Notes: generated by a model not told the origin, from the letters alone. Numbered from the stretch's first letter, positions 55,066 to 64,000 are shown. The stretch is DNA of 64,000 nucleotides from Scleromatobacter humisilvae (GCF_023231945.1 NZ_JAJLJH010000005.1:1-64000), one strand, 5' to 3'. Made by a program: numbers and translations.

Positions 55066-56252
55066 TCACGCCGCTTCCTCGCCAGCGCATCCGCTCGATC
55101 GATGCGTTCCGCGGCCTCACGATCCTCGTGATGGTCTTCGTCAACCAGCTCGCGGGCGTCAGCGGCGTGCCGCAATGGGCGCGCCACATGAAGGCCGATG
55201 CCGACGCGATGAGCTTCGTCGACGTCGTGTTCCCGGCCTTCCTGTTCATCGTCGGCATGTCCATCCCGTTCGCGCTGGCCCAGCGCCAGGCGCGCGGCGA
55301 CAACGGCGCGGCGCTGCAGCGCCACGTGCTCGCGCGCTCGCTGGGCCTGATCGTGCTCGGGTTGTTCATGGTCAACGCGGAGGACGGCTTCAACCCGGCG
55401 CAGATGCCGTTCGACATCGGCTGGTGGTCGCTGGGCCTGTACCTGTGCACGTTCCTGATCTGGGGTGTCTACGGCAGCGCCGCACCAGGCGGCCGCAACA
55501 GCTGGCGCGCGGTCGGCGTGCTGGGGCTGCTGGTGCTGAGCTGCGCGTACCGCGACGGCCCCGACGGCAAGGCGTGGATGACGCACCAATGGTGGGGCAT
55601 CCTCGGCCTGATCGGCTGGTCGTACCTGATCTCCGCGTCGGCCTACCTCGCGGGACGCGCACGCATCGCGGTGCTGCTGGCCGCCGCCGCGGCGTGCGTC
55701 GCGTTCTACGCGCTGTGCCACGCGTTTCCCGCGGCGGCGTATCCGAACTGGAGCGACCTGACCGACTGCGGCGGGCTCGTCTGCGAGACCTCGTTGACGC
55801 TGCTGGGCGTCGTCACCAGCCTCGTGTTCTTCGCGCGGCCGGACGAGCGCGCACCGGTGCGCCGCTTCGGCCGGGCGGCTGTGCTGATCGTCGCGTGCCT
55901 CGTCGTGGGCGCGCTGCTGCGGCCGGCCTACACGATCTCCAAGATCTACGCCTCGCCGACCTGGTGCCTGTACTCGGCCGCGATCTGCATCGCGCTGTTC
56001 GCGGGCCTGCATGCGTTGGTCGAGCTGCGTGGGCACGCGCGCTGGACGCGCTGGCTGGATCCGGTGGCCGCGCAGCCGCTGGTGGCCTACCTGATCCCGT
56101 TCGTGGTGGTCGGCCTCGAGGACGCGTTGCACGCCCAGTTGCCCGATGCGTTGAACCACGGGCCGCTGGGCGTCGGCTTCTGCGTGGCGTTCGCGCTGTT
56201 CGTGCTCGGCGCGACGGCGCTGGTGACGAAGAAGGTGCGGCTGCAACTCTGA
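55062..56252 (+). CDS. NagX-like membrane acyltransferase (DUF5009/heparan-glucosaminide N-acetyltransferase type)
   Basis: This 396-residue protein has about 10-11 hydrophobic helices. The GTG at 55062 overlaps the receptor stop (GTGA); no other early start precedes the family motif RIRSIDAFRGLTILVMVFVN (~8-27). FVDVVFPAFLFIVGMSIPFAL follows, carrying the conserved Phe/Pro loop. Homologues annotated NagX cluster with GlcNAc genes, and the animal relative acetylates terminal glucosamine. A role in acetylating or transporting a glucosamine-containing sugar is plausible and unproven. Confidence 0.85.
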   Translation: MITPLPRQRIRSIDAFRGLTILVMVFVNQLAGVSGVPQWARHMKADADAMSFVDVVFPAFLFIVGMSIPFALAQRQARGDNGAALQRHVLARSLGLIVLGLFMVNAEDGFNPAQMPFDIGWWSLGLYLCTFLIWGVYGSAAPGGRNSWRAVGVLGLLVLSCAYRDGPDGKAWMTHQWWGILGLIGWSYLISASAYLAGRARIAVLLAAAAACVAFYALCHAFPAAAYPNWSDLTDCGGLVCETSLTLLGVVTSLVFFARPDERAPVRRFGRAAVLIVACLVVGALLRPAYTISKIYASPTWCLYSAAICIALFAGLHALVELRGHARWTRWLDPVAAQPLVAYLIPFVVVGLEDALHAQLPDALNHGPLGVGFCVAFALFVLGATALVTKKVRLQL

Positions 56253-56371
56253 GAACTCCTGCGCCAAAGCCCCGGATTTCGTCTTGCCGCCGGCGTGCAA
56301 CCTTTGCATACTGGCCCTCGACCAGGAACGAATACCGCCCGGGGCACTCGCCCGGCGCACCAGGAGACCGC

Positions 56372-57706
56372 ATGTTCAATCGCCGGCCCCCGCCGCCGCC
56401 CGCCGCCATGCCGCCGGTCCAGTCCGGCCCGGACTACTCGGGCGCGATCCGCAGCATCGCCACGCAGGCGTCCGAGCTCGGGCGCGGCGCCGCCGAGCTC
56501 GATGGCGTGATCGAGGACGTCGTCGCCGCGAGCAGCCGGCAGGTCGCCGAGATCGGCCAGCTGGCCAGCGACATGCAGGCGATGGTGCAGTCCAACCGGG
56601 CGATCGAGGCCAGCGGCAATGCGAGCCGCGTCGCGATGGGGCAGGCGCGCGACGCGGTCGCGCACGTCGGCGAGGGCGTGCTGGGCGTGGTGACCTCGCT
56701 GCGCGACGTCGCCAGCGCGGCCACCGACATCACGCAGATCGCGCTGCAGACGCGGCTCGTCGCGTTCAACGCCACCGTCGAGGCCAAGCGTGCCGGCGAG
56801 GCTGGCGCGGGCTTCGCGGTGGTGGCCGAGGCGGTGAAGGACCTGGCCGCCAAGGTCGAGCAATCGTCCAAGCTGATCATGTCGACGGTCACGCAGCTCG
56901 ACTCGCGCATCGACAGCCTGGCCGCGAGCATCACCGACAACAAGGACGCCGCCCAGCACAGCGCGTTCCACCAGGCGCTGGCGCAGGTGGAGGCGAGCGT
57001 CAACGAGATCGTCGCGGCGACGCAGCGCAATCTCCAGACCTGCCAGGGCGTCACCGCGGAGGTCGGCACGGTGGCGACGTCGGTGGCGGCCAGCGCGGAC
57101 ACGCTCAAGCGCGTCAACGCCAACACGCGCAACTTCCTCAAGGCCTCCGAGAACCTGGCCGAGATCACCAACGAGTGCGGCGCGGTCACGCCCGACACGC
57201 CGTTCATCGAGGCCGTGCAGCGCGGCGCGGCGCGCCTGTCGACGGCCCTGGAGGACGCGGTGGCGCAAGGCCGCATCTCGATGGCCGACCTGTTCGACGA
57301 CAAGTACGCGCCGGTGGCGGGCAGCAACCCGGCGCAGGTCACCACGCGCTTCGTCGCGCTGACCGACGAGCTGTTCCCGCCGGTGCAGGAGGAGCTGCTC
57401 GCGTTCGACCCGAAGGTCGTGTTCTGCGCCGCCGTCGACCGCAACGGCTACCTGCCCACGCACAACCTGAAGTTCTCGCAGCCGCAAGGGCACGACCCGG
57501 TGTGGAACGCGGCGCACGCGCGCAACCGGCGCCTGTTCAACGACCGCACGGGCCTGGCCGCCGGCCGCAACGAACGGCGCTTCCTGCTGCAGACCTACCG
57601 CCGCGACATGGGCGGCGGCCAGCGCGTGCTGATGAAGGACCTGTCGGCGCCGATCACCGTGCAGGGCCGGCACTGGGGCGGCCTGCGGCTGGCCTATTCG
57701 TTCTGA
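56372..57706 (+). CDS. Soluble methyl-accepting-chemotaxis-like protein
   Basis: This 444-residue protein has no membrane segment and no signal peptide. Residues ~20-270 form a long coiled coil with the MCP signalling tip: ALQTRLVAFNATVEAKRAGE and GAGFAVVAEAVKDLAAKVEQ. The C-terminal ~150 residues form a ligand-type domain (FDPKVVFCAAVDRNGYLPTH, FLLQTYRRDMGGGQ, WGGLRLAYSF), seen on soluble MCPs of beta-proteobacteria. It should signal through CheW/CheA from the cytoplasm. CAGGAGA precedes the ATG. It stands alone between the sugar locus and the efflux operon. Confidence 0.88.
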   Translation: MFNRRPPPPPAAMPPVQSGPDYSGAIRSIATQASELGRGAAELDGVIEDVVAASSRQVAEIGQLASDMQAMVQSNRAIEASGNASRVAMGQARDAVAHVGEGVLGVVTSLRDVASAATDITQIALQTRLVAFNATVEAKRAGEAGAGFAVVAEAVKDLAAKVEQSSKLIMSTVTQLDSRIDSLAASITDNKDAAQHSAFHQALAQVEASVNEIVAATQRNLQTCQGVTAEVGTVATSVAASADTLKRVNANTRNFLKASENLAEITNECGAVTPDTPFIEAVQRGAARLSTALEDAVAQGRISMADLFDDKYAPVAGSNPAQVTTRFVALTDELFPPVQEELLAFDPKVVFCAAVDRNGYLPTHNLKFSQPQGHDPVWNAAHARNRRLFNDRTGLAAGRNERRFLLQTYRRDMGGGQRVLMKDLSAPITVQGRHWGGLRLAYSF

Positions 57707-57724
57707 CGCCCGGGCGCCGGCCCG

Positions 57725-57746
57725 AAACTGACAAAACGGTCATTTT
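57725..57746 (+). promoter_or_regulatory. CusR-box-like palindrome upstream of the RND efflux operon
   Basis: The halves TGACAA (57729-57734) and GGTCATTTT (57738-57746), with leading AAAC, match the E. coli CusR box (AAAATGACAA-N2-TTGTCATTTT) at 17 of 20 defined positions. It lies about 80 bases before the efflux lipoprotein gene. The response regulator at the end of the operon closely resembles CusR. Binding is predicted, not shown. Confidence 0.6.
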
Positions 57747-57827
57747 TCGGTCAGTGTGGGGTTGGGAGCGAAGGCTAGAGTGCAGCCTGTCCCGCTCACT
57801 CCGAAGTTCCGTCTTCGTTTCCCGGCC

Positions 57828-59273
57828 ATGCCTCCTCGCCTTTCCCTTGTTGCCCTGGCGGCTGCCGCGCTGCTGTCGGCCTGCGCCGCCGGGCCCGACT
57901 ACGTGCGCCCGACGATGGCCGTGCCGGCCGCGTACAAGGAATCGGGCGACTGGAAGCCGGCCGACCCGCGCCCGGCCGCGAGCGGCCTGGCCTGGTGGAC
58001 GGCCTACGGCGACCCGGTGCTCGACGGCCTCGAGGCGGACGCGGACAACGCCAACCAGAACATCCGCCAGGCCGAGGCCACCTACCGCCAGGCGAAGGCG
58101 ATCGTCGACGAAGACCGCGCGGGCCTGTTCCCGACGCTGGGCGCGACCTTCGGCGCGGAGCGCGGGCGCAGCAACACCAGCGGCGTCACGCGCACCGGCA
58201 ACAGCTTCAGCCTGGGCCTGGCCGGCAGCTGGGAGCCCGACCTGTGGGGCAGCGTGCGGCGCCAGGTCGAGTCCGGCGTGGCGAGCGCGCAGGCGAGCGC
58301 GGACGACCTCGCCGCCGCGCGCCTGAGCATCCAGACGACGCTGGCGCAGGACTACCTGCAGGCACGCATCGCCGACCAGCAGATCGACCTCTACACGTCC
58401 ACGATCGACGCGTACACGAAGGCGCTCAAGCTCACGAGCGCGCAGCACGCGGCGGGCGTGGCGCTGCAATCCGATGTCTCGCTGGCCCAGGCGCAGCTCT
58501 CGCAGGCGCAGGCCGCCGCGGTCGACCTCCAGGCCACGCGCGCCCAGCTCGAACACGCGATCGCCGTGCTCACCGGCCGTGCGCCGGCGCAGTTCACGCT
58601 CACCGCCGCGCCCGCCAGCCAGCCGCTCGCGCTGAAGATGCCCGACACGCCGGCGGGCCTGCCCTCGGCCTTGCTGGAGCATCGACCCGACATCGCCGGC
58701 GCCGAGCGCCGCGCCGCGGCGGCCAACGCCAACATCGGCGTCGCCAAGGCCGCGTACTTCCCGCAGCTGACGCTCAGCGCCAGCGGCGGCTTCGGCGCGG
58801 CCGCGCTCGGCAACCTGTTCGACACGCCGGGCCGCGTCTGGTCGCTCGGGGCGGCGCTGGCGCAGACAATCTTCGACGGCGGCCTGCGCACCGCGCGCGT
58901 CGCGCAGGCCGAGGCCGCGTACGACATCACCGTCGCGCAATACAAGCAGACGGTGCTGGGCGGCTTCCAGCAGGTCGAGGACGAGCTCGCGCTGCTTCGG
59001 CTGCTGAACCAGGAGACCGCGTTCCAGGACCAGGCCGTGCGCGCGTCGCAGCAGGCCGAGCAGTCCGCGCTCGCGCAGTACCGCGCGGGCACCGCCAGCT
59101 ATCTGAACGTCGTGACGACGCAGACGACGCTGCTCAACAACCAGCGCACCCTCGTGCAGCTGCGCGGCCGCCTGGTGGCCGCCAGCATCTCGCTCGTGTC
59201 CGCCACCGGCGGCGGCTGGAGCGCATCCGATCCCCTCGCCGCGCCCGTCGCGGCGTCCGCGCAGGCGCAATGA
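57828..59273 (+). CDS. Outer-membrane efflux lipoprotein, NodT/TolC family
   Basis: This 481-residue outer-membrane channel is part of a tripartite RND pump. The lipoprotein signal peptide ends LLSAC (Cys of the lipobox near residue 19), followed by AAGPDYVRPTMAVP, the typical NodT start. The two OEP repeats of long helices are visible (ADQQIDLYTSTIDAYTKALK, FQQVEDELALLRLLNQETAF, and AGTASYLNVVTTQTTLLNNQ). The start at 57828 gives the proper signal; an upstream ATG is out of context. Its stop overlaps the adaptor start (ATGA). Confidence 0.94.
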   Translation: MPPRLSLVALAAAALLSACAAGPDYVRPTMAVPAAYKESGDWKPADPRPAASGLAWWTAYGDPVLDGLEADADNANQNIRQAEATYRQAKAIVDEDRAGLFPTLGATFGAERGRSNTSGVTRTGNSFSLGLAGSWEPDLWGSVRRQVESGVASAQASADDLAAARLSIQTTLAQDYLQARIADQQIDLYTSTIDAYTKALKLTSAQHAAGVALQSDVSLAQAQLSQAQAAAVDLQATRAQLEHAIAVLTGRAPAQFTLTAAPASQPLALKMPDTPAGLPSALLEHRPDIAGAERRAAAANANIGVAKAAYFPQLTLSASGGFGAAALGNLFDTPGRVWSLGAALAQTIFDGGLRTARVAQAEAAYDITVAQYKQTVLGGFQQVEDELALLRLLNQETAFQDQAVRASQQAEQSALAQYRAGTASYLNVVTTQTTLLNNQRTLVQLRGRLVAASISLVSATGGGWSASDPLAAPVAASAQAQ

Positions 59274-60508
59274 ACCGAACCGATTCCGCCATGACCACGA
59301 TCCTCTCCCGCAACCGCACCACCTGGGCCCTGGTGGCCGTCGCCGCCGCCGTGCTGGGTGTCGGGCTCTGGTCCGTCGAGCGTCCCGCCAATGCCGCGGA
59401 CGACAAGGACAAGAAGAAGGCGCCCGACGCGCCGGTGGGCGTCGTCACCGTGCTGGCCAAGGCGCAGGACATGCCGGTCTACCGCGCGGGCATCGGCACG
59501 GTCACGCCGAACTTCTCCGTCACGGTCAAGGCACGTGTCGACGGCCAGCTCGACAAGGTCGGCTTCGCCGAGGGCCAGGACGTCAAGAAGGGCCAGATGC
59601 TGGCCCAGCTCGACCCGCGGCCGCTGCAGGCCCAGCTGCTGCAGGCGCAGGCCACGAAGGCCAAGGACGAGGCCACGCTCGCCAACGCGCGCATCGACCT
59701 GAAGCGCTACGAGACGCTGATCGCGCAGGACGCCGCCACGCAGCAGCAGGTCGACACGCAGAAGGCGCTGGTCAACCAGCTCGCGGCCTCCGTCAAGGCC
59801 GACGAGGCGGCCGTCAAGTACGCGCAGGTGCAACTCGACTTCACGACCATCAGCGCGCCGATCAGCGGCCGCGTCGGCGCGCGCCTGGTCGATCCGGGCA
59901 ACATCGTGCACGCGGCCGATGCCACCGGCGTCGTCGTCATCAACCAGATCGACCCGATCTCGGTGCTGTTCACGCTGCCCGACGACGCGGTGCAGGAGAC
60001 CATCCATGCGCTGGACGCCAAGAAGCCGCTGCTGATCCAGGCCTTCGCGCGCGACGGCAGCTCGCTGCTCGGCGCGGGCTACCTGACCTTGTTGAACAAC
60101 CAGATCGACACCACCACGGGCAGCGTGCAGCTCAAGGGCACGTTCCCGAACCCGCAGCACAACCTGTGGCCGGGCCAGTTCGTCAACGTGCGGCTGATCC
60201 TGGGCAGCCGGGCCAAGGCCATCACGGTGCCCGAGGCCGCGATCCAGCGCAGCCAGTCCGGCGTCTATGTCTACGTCGAGGACGACGCGACGAAGACGGT
60301 GCGCAACCAGCTGGTGTCGCTGGCGCAGATCCAGGACGGCACCGCGGTGGTGAGCACGGGCCTGAGCGCGGGCGAGCGCGTCGTCGTCGACGGCCAGTAC
60401 AAGCTCAAGCCGGGCGTCAAGGTGGTCGAGGTGGCGCGCGCCGCCTCGGGCGCGGCGCCGGCCGGCAGCGCGGGCAGCAAGAGCGCCGCATCGGGAGCCG
60501 GCAAGTGA
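59270..60508 (+). CDS. RND efflux periplasmic adaptor (MdtA-like)
   Basis: This 412-residue membrane-fusion protein has an N-terminal signal-anchor (~17-35, TWALVAVAAAVLGVGLWSV). A lipoyl/barrel-sandwich domain (VKARVDGQLDKVGFAEGQDV, GQMLAQLDPRPLQ) is followed by a coiled-coil hairpin and a beta-barrel (FTTISAPISGRVGARLVDPG). It resembles E. coli MdtA more than heavy-metal adaptors: no Met-rich metal-binding N-terminus is seen. It overlaps both neighbours by four bases. Confidence 0.93.
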   Translation: MNRTDSAMTTILSRNRTTWALVAVAAAVLGVGLWSVERPANAADDKDKKKAPDAPVGVVTVLAKAQDMPVYRAGIGTVTPNFSVTVKARVDGQLDKVGFAEGQDVKKGQMLAQLDPRPLQAQLLQAQATKAKDEATLANARIDLKRYETLIAQDAATQQQVDTQKALVNQLAASVKADEAAVKYAQVQLDFTTISAPISGRVGARLVDPGNIVHAADATGVVVINQIDPISVLFTLPDDAVQETIHALDAKKPLLIQAFARDGSSLLGAGYLTLLNNQIDTTTGSVQLKGTFPNPQHNLWPGQFVNVRLILGSRAKAITVPEAAIQRSQSGVYVYVEDDATKTVRNQLVSLAQIQDGTAVVSTGLSAGERVVVDGQYKLKPGVKVVEVARAASGAAPAGSAGSKSAASGAGK

Positions 60509-63500
60509 GCGTCTCTTCCGGCTTCATCAAGCGGCCGATCGGCACCACGCTGCTGGCGCTCGCGATCCTGCTGGTGGGCATCGCGGTGTACCCGCTGCTG
60601 CCCATCGCGCCGCTGCCGCAGGTCGACTTCCCGACCATCCAGGTGTCCGCCAACCTGCCGGGCGCGAGTCCGGAGACGATGGCGTCCAACGTCGCGCAGC
60701 CGCTGGAGCGCCAGTTCTCGCTGATCGCCGGCCTGAGCCAGATGACCTCGACCAGCGGCATCGGCTCGACGCAGATCACGCTGCAGTTCGACCTCAACCG
60801 GCCGATCGACGGCGCGGCGCTCGACGTGCAGGCGGCCATCAACGCGTCCACCGGCCAGCTGCCGGCCAACCTGCCGAGCCCGCCGACCTTCCGCAAGGTC
60901 AACCCGGCCGACTCGCCCATCATGCTGCTGGCGGTGCACTCCGACACGCTGCCGCTGATCCAGACCAACGACTACGCCGACAACATCCTCGCGCAGCAGA
61001 TCTCGCAGATCTCGGGGGTCGGCCTCGTCAACATCGGCGGCGCGCAGAAGCCCGCCGTGCGCATCCAGGCCGACCCGGCCAAGCTGGCCGCGATGGGCAT
61101 GAGCCTGGAGGACATCCGGGCCGTCATCGCCAACGTGTCCGTCAACGCGCCCAAGGGCACGATCGACGGCCCGAACCAGGCCTTCACGGTCTACACGAAC
61201 GACCAGCTGCTCGCGGCCAAGCCGTGGAACGACGTGGTGCTCGCGTACAAGAACGGCGCGCCGATCCGCGTCAGGGACATCGGCATGGCCGTCGACGCGC
61301 CCGAGAACAACAAGGTCGCGGCCTGGGCGTATTCCGGCGCTGCGGCGCCCGACAGCGTCGGCAACGGCCGCGGCATGCTGCTGGTCATCACCAAGCAGCC
61401 GGGCGCCAACGTGATCGAGACCGTCGACGCGATCAAGGCGGCGCTGCCCAAGCTGCAGGCCGCGATCCCGCCGACGGTCAAGGTCGACACGCTGATCGAC
61501 CGCACGCAGACGATCCGGGCGTCCGTCAAGGACGTCGAGTCCACGCTGGTGCTGACCATCGCGCTCGTCGTGCTGGTGATCTTCATCTTCCTGCGCAACG
61601 TCGCCGCGACGCTGATCCCCAGCGTCACCGTGCCCCTCGCGCTGATGGGCACGGCCGCGGTGATGTACCTGATGGGCTACAGCCTCGACAACCTCTCGCT
61701 GATGGCGCTGACCATCGCGGTGGGCTTCGTGGTCGACGACGCCATCGTGATGCTGGAGAACATCTACCGCTACGTCGAGGAGGGCATGGATCCGATGGAC
61801 GCGGCCTTCAAGGGCGCGGGCGAGATCGGCTTCACCATCATCTCGATCTCGGTGTCGCTGGTGGCGGTGTTCATCCCGCTGCTGCTGATGGGCGGCATCG
61901 TCGGCCGGCTGTTCCGCGAGTTCGCGGTGACGGTGACGCTGACGATCGGCGTGTCGGTGATCATCTCGCTGACGCTCACCCCGATGCTGTGCTCGCGCTT
62001 CCTCAAGGACGAGCACAAGACAAAGCACGGCCGCATGTACAAGCTGTTCGAGGCCGGCTTCGACAAGATGCTCAGCGGCTACAAGCGCGGGCTCGACATC
62101 GTCTTCAAGCACCAGTTCTTCACGCTGATGGTGTTCTTCGCGACGCTGGCGTTCACCGTCTTCCTGTTCGTCGTCATCCCCAAGGGCTTCTTCCCGCAGC
62201 AGGACACGGGCTTCATCTTCGGCAACGCGCAGTCCACGCAGGACTCCTCGTTCGCGGCGATGAACCGGCGCCAGGTGCAGTTCGCGGACGTCATCCGGCA
62301 GGATCCGGACGTCACCGGCGTGGCGATGTTCGGCAACTCGTCGCAGTTCAACACCGGCAACTTCTTCATCGCGCTCAAGCCCAAGGATGAAGGCCGCAAG
62401 CTCAGCGCCGACCAGATCATCGCGCGCCTGCGCCCGAAGCTCGCGAAGATCGAGGGCGCGTCGCTGCTGATGCAGGCCGGACAGGACATCAACGTCGGCG
62501 GCCGACTGGCGCGCACGCAGTACCAGTACACGATCACCGACGCCAACCTCGACGAGCTCAACGAGTGGGCGCCAAAACTGCTGGCGCGCTTCCAGCAGCT
62601 GCCGCAGCTGACCGACGTCGCCTCCGACCTGCAGAACGCCGCGACCACGGCGAGCCTGACCATCGACCGCGACCGCGCGTCGAGCTTCGGCATCTCGCCC
62701 GCGCTGATCGACGCGACGATCTACGACGCCGTCGGCCAGCGCCAGGTGAGCCAGTTCTTCACGCAGATCAACAGCTACCACGTGGTGCTGGAGGTCACGC
62801 CCAGGCTGCAGGAGGACCCGAGCCTGTTCGACAAGCTGTACCTGACCTCGCCGATCACCGGCACGCAGGTGCCGCTGTCCACGTTCGTCAAGGTGGACAC
62901 GAACAAGACCGCCTACCTGTCGATCAGCCACCAGAGCCAGTTCCCGGCCGTCACGATCTCGTTCAACCTGAATCCGGGCGTGTCGCTGGGCCAGGCGGTC
63001 GACGAGATCAACAAGGCGCAGGCGCAGATGGGCCTGCCGCAGGCGCTGTCGGGCTCGTTCCAGGGCACGGCGCAGGCGTTCCGCGATTCGCTGAGCTCGC
63101 AGCCCTACCTCATCGCCGCGGCGCTGGTGGCCGTCTACATCGTGCTGGGCCTGCTCTACGAGAGCTACATCCACCCGCTGACGATCCTGTCGACGCTGCC
63201 GTCGGCCGGCGTGGGCGCGCTGCTGATCCTGATGGCGGGCGGCTACGACCTCACCGTCATCGCGCTGATCGGCATCATCCTGCTGATCGGCATCGTCAAG
63301 AAGAACGGCATCATGATGGTGGACTTCGCGCTCACGGCGGAGCGCGAGCAGGGCATGAAGCCGGAGGAGGCGATCTACCGCGCCTGCCTGCTGCGCTTCC
63401 GCCCGATCATGATGACGACGATGTGCGCGCTGCTGTCCGGCCTGCCGCTGATGCTGGGCCACGGCGCGGGCTCGGAGCTGCGCCGCCCGCTGGGCTTCGC

Positions 63501-63702
63501 GATGGTCGGCGGCCTGGTGCTGTCGCAGGCGCTGACGCTGTTCACGACCCCGATCGTCTACCTCTACCTCGATCGCACGCACTACTGGTACGTGAAGAAG
63601 AAGGAGGCGCGGGCGAAGCGCAAGGCCGCCAAGTCGATCAACGCCGACGGCACCGACACCGACCGCAGCCTGCCGGTGGTGGTCGACGACGCCCGGCATT
63701 GA
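60505..63702 (+). CDS. RND multidrug efflux transporter (MdtB/MdtC-like)
   Basis: This 1065-residue inner-membrane pump starts at a GTG (60505) overlapping the adaptor stop (GTGA) and giving SVSSGFIKRPIGTTLLALAI. The 12 TM helices of the RND fold are present, with TM4 carrying the proton-relay region TIAVGFVVDDAIVMLENIYR. The second half repeats GIILLIGIVKKNGIMMVDFA. The HAE1 signature of MdtB/C-type proteins, not the HME metal exporters, is evident. A Lys-rich cytosolic tail ends the protein. Substrates may include bile salts, flavonoids or drugs. Confidence 0.94.
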   Translation: MSVSSGFIKRPIGTTLLALAILLVGIAVYPLLPIAPLPQVDFPTIQVSANLPGASPETMASNVAQPLERQFSLIAGLSQMTSTSGIGSTQITLQFDLNRPIDGAALDVQAAINASTGQLPANLPSPPTFRKVNPADSPIMLLAVHSDTLPLIQTNDYADNILAQQISQISGVGLVNIGGAQKPAVRIQADPAKLAAMGMSLEDIRAVIANVSVNAPKGTIDGPNQAFTVYTNDQLLAAKPWNDVVLAYKNGAPIRVRDIGMAVDAPENNKVAAWAYSGAAAPDSVGNGRGMLLVITKQPGANVIETVDAIKAALPKLQAAIPPTVKVDTLIDRTQTIRASVKDVESTLVLTIALVVLVIFIFLRNVAATLIPSVTVPLALMGTAAVMYLMGYSLDNLSLMALTIAVGFVVDDAIVMLENIYRYVEEGMDPMDAAFKGAGEIGFTIISISVSLVAVFIPLLLMGGIVGRLFREFAVTVTLTIGVSVIISLTLTPMLCSRFLKDEHKTKHGRMYKLFEAGFDKMLSGYKRGLDIVFKHQFFTLMVFFATLAFTVFLFVVIPKGFFPQQDTGFIFGNAQSTQDSSFAAMNRRQVQFADVIRQDPDVTGVAMFGNSSQFNTGNFFIALKPKDEGRKLSADQIIARLRPKLAKIEGASLLMQAGQDINVGGRLARTQYQYTITDANLDELNEWAPKLLARFQQLPQLTDVASDLQNAATTASLTIDRDRASSFGISPALIDATIYDAVGQRQVSQFFTQINSYHVVLEVTPRLQEDPSLFDKLYLTSPITGTQVPLSTFVKVDTNKTAYLSISHQSQFPAVTISFNLNPGVSLGQAVDEINKAQAQMGLPQALSGSFQGTAQAFRDSLSSQPYLIAAALVAVYIVLGLLYESYIHPLTILSTLPSAGVGALLILMAGGYDLTVIALIGIILLIGIVKKNGIMMVDFALTAEREQGMKPEEAIYRACLLRFRPIMMTTMCALLSGLPLMLGHGAGSELRRPLGFAMVGGLVLSQALTLFTTPIVYLYLDRTHYWYVKKKEARAKRKAAKSINADGTDTDRSLPVVVDDARH

Positions 63703-63714
63703 CGCGCTGACGCC

Positions 63715-64000
63715 ATGAAGCTGCTGATCGTCGAGGACGAACCCAAGACCGCCGAGTACCTGCAGAAGGGTCTCACGGAGCAGGGCTGCGCGGTCGACGT
63801 CGCCCACAACGGCGTCGACGGCAAGCACCTGGCGCTGGTGCACGACTACGACGTCATCGTGCTCGACGCGATGCTGCCGGGCATCGACGGCTTCACGCTG
63901 CTGCGCGCGCTGCGCGCCGTCAAGCAGACGCCCGTCATCATGCTGACCGCGCGCGACTCGATCGAGGACCGCGTGCGCGGACTGCACGAGGGCGCCGACG
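63715..64000 (+). CDS. OmpR-family response regulator, CusR-like (5' part, cut by window end)
   Basis: The first 95 codons show a complete receiver fold. The acidic pair is [20 protein letters not shown], the phosphorylation site is [14 protein letters not shown] (Asp51), and [17 protein letters not shown] contains the conserved Thr. The wording is close to CusR/CopR-type regulators. The DNA-binding domain and probably a sensor kinase lie beyond the window. It begins 12 bases after the RND gene, so it is likely autoregulated with the pump via the CusR-like box. Confidence 0.93.
   Translation, partial: MKLLIVEDEPKTAEYLQKGLTEQGCAVDVAHNGVDGKHLALVHDYDVIVLDAMLPGIDGFTLLRALRAVKQTPVIMLTARDSIEDRVRGLHEGAD

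Noticed and set aside
60271-63987. A 1238-codon open frame antisense to the RND transporter
   Set aside because: Rich in Arg, His and Gln with no recognisable motif; it is the antisense shadow of the pump gene.

Overview
The window is very GC-rich DNA, roughly 70% by eye, densely packed with genes and using many ATGA, GTGA and TTG start junctions. The gene set (a beta-class glutathione transferase, PurT, FadH, NnrU, a ribbon-helix-helix protein, three carbohydrate-type TonB-dependent receptors with flavin halogenases, and a CusR-like regulator) points to a betaproteobacterium of the Burkholderiales, perhaps near Roseateles, Mitsuaria or Pelomonas. That placement is inference. I saw no tRNA, rRNA or CRISPR array.

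Layout. 1-953: the C-terminal tail of an IS481-type transposase and a LuxR-type regulator of visibly lower GC. 1096-4923 (minus): a tightly coupled operon of a glutaredoxin-like protein, an exported S33-type hydrolase and an ABC exporter pair. 5071-21549: mostly housekeeping and stress genes (GST, purT, thioredoxin-like protein, DJ-1/PfpI protein, LysR with azoR and pirin, fadH, PAP2, NnrU), plus an unrecognised glycine-zipper protein pair at 5886-8331 and a possible winged-helix/nuclease protein. 21608-22102: a MaoC-like hydratase.

22265-35850 is a GlcNAc/chito-oligosaccharide locus. It contains a GlcNAc kinase, NagA, a SIS-type GlcN-6-P deaminase, a GH3 beta-N-acetylhexosaminidase, an AmpG-like MFS transporter, a GH16-like lipoprotein, an MsmK/UgpC-type ATPase, a GntR/UTRA regulator and a TonB receptor. 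It runs into a cupin/halogenase/halogenase/cupin cassette (35980-41303).

41553-56252 is a second carbohydrate locus: a TonB receptor, a ROK repressor, a sugar ABC importer lacking its own ATPase, a ROK sugar kinase, a GH9 hydrolase, a third TonB receptor and a NagX-like membrane acyltransferase. Together the two loci would take oligosaccharides through the outer membrane by TonB receptors, cut them in the periplasm or cytoplasm, import them by MFS or ABC carriers, and phosphorylate, deacetylate and deaminate them to fructose-6-phosphate. The two loci appear linked: the only sugar-type ATPase is in the first and the only ATPase-less importer is in the second. A direct-repeat operator motif also recurs before the GlcNAc kinase, between nagR and its TonB receptor, and before the RNA described next.

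The most unusual element is at 44461-44617, between the second TonB receptor and the ROK regulator. It reads as an independent small-RNA gene: operator-like promoter, a hairpin, a perfect three-way-junction fold and a strong intrinsic terminator, with no credible protein. The right end holds a soluble chemoreceptor-like protein and an RND efflux operon followed by a CusR-like response regulator, with a CusR-box-like palindrome in front of it.
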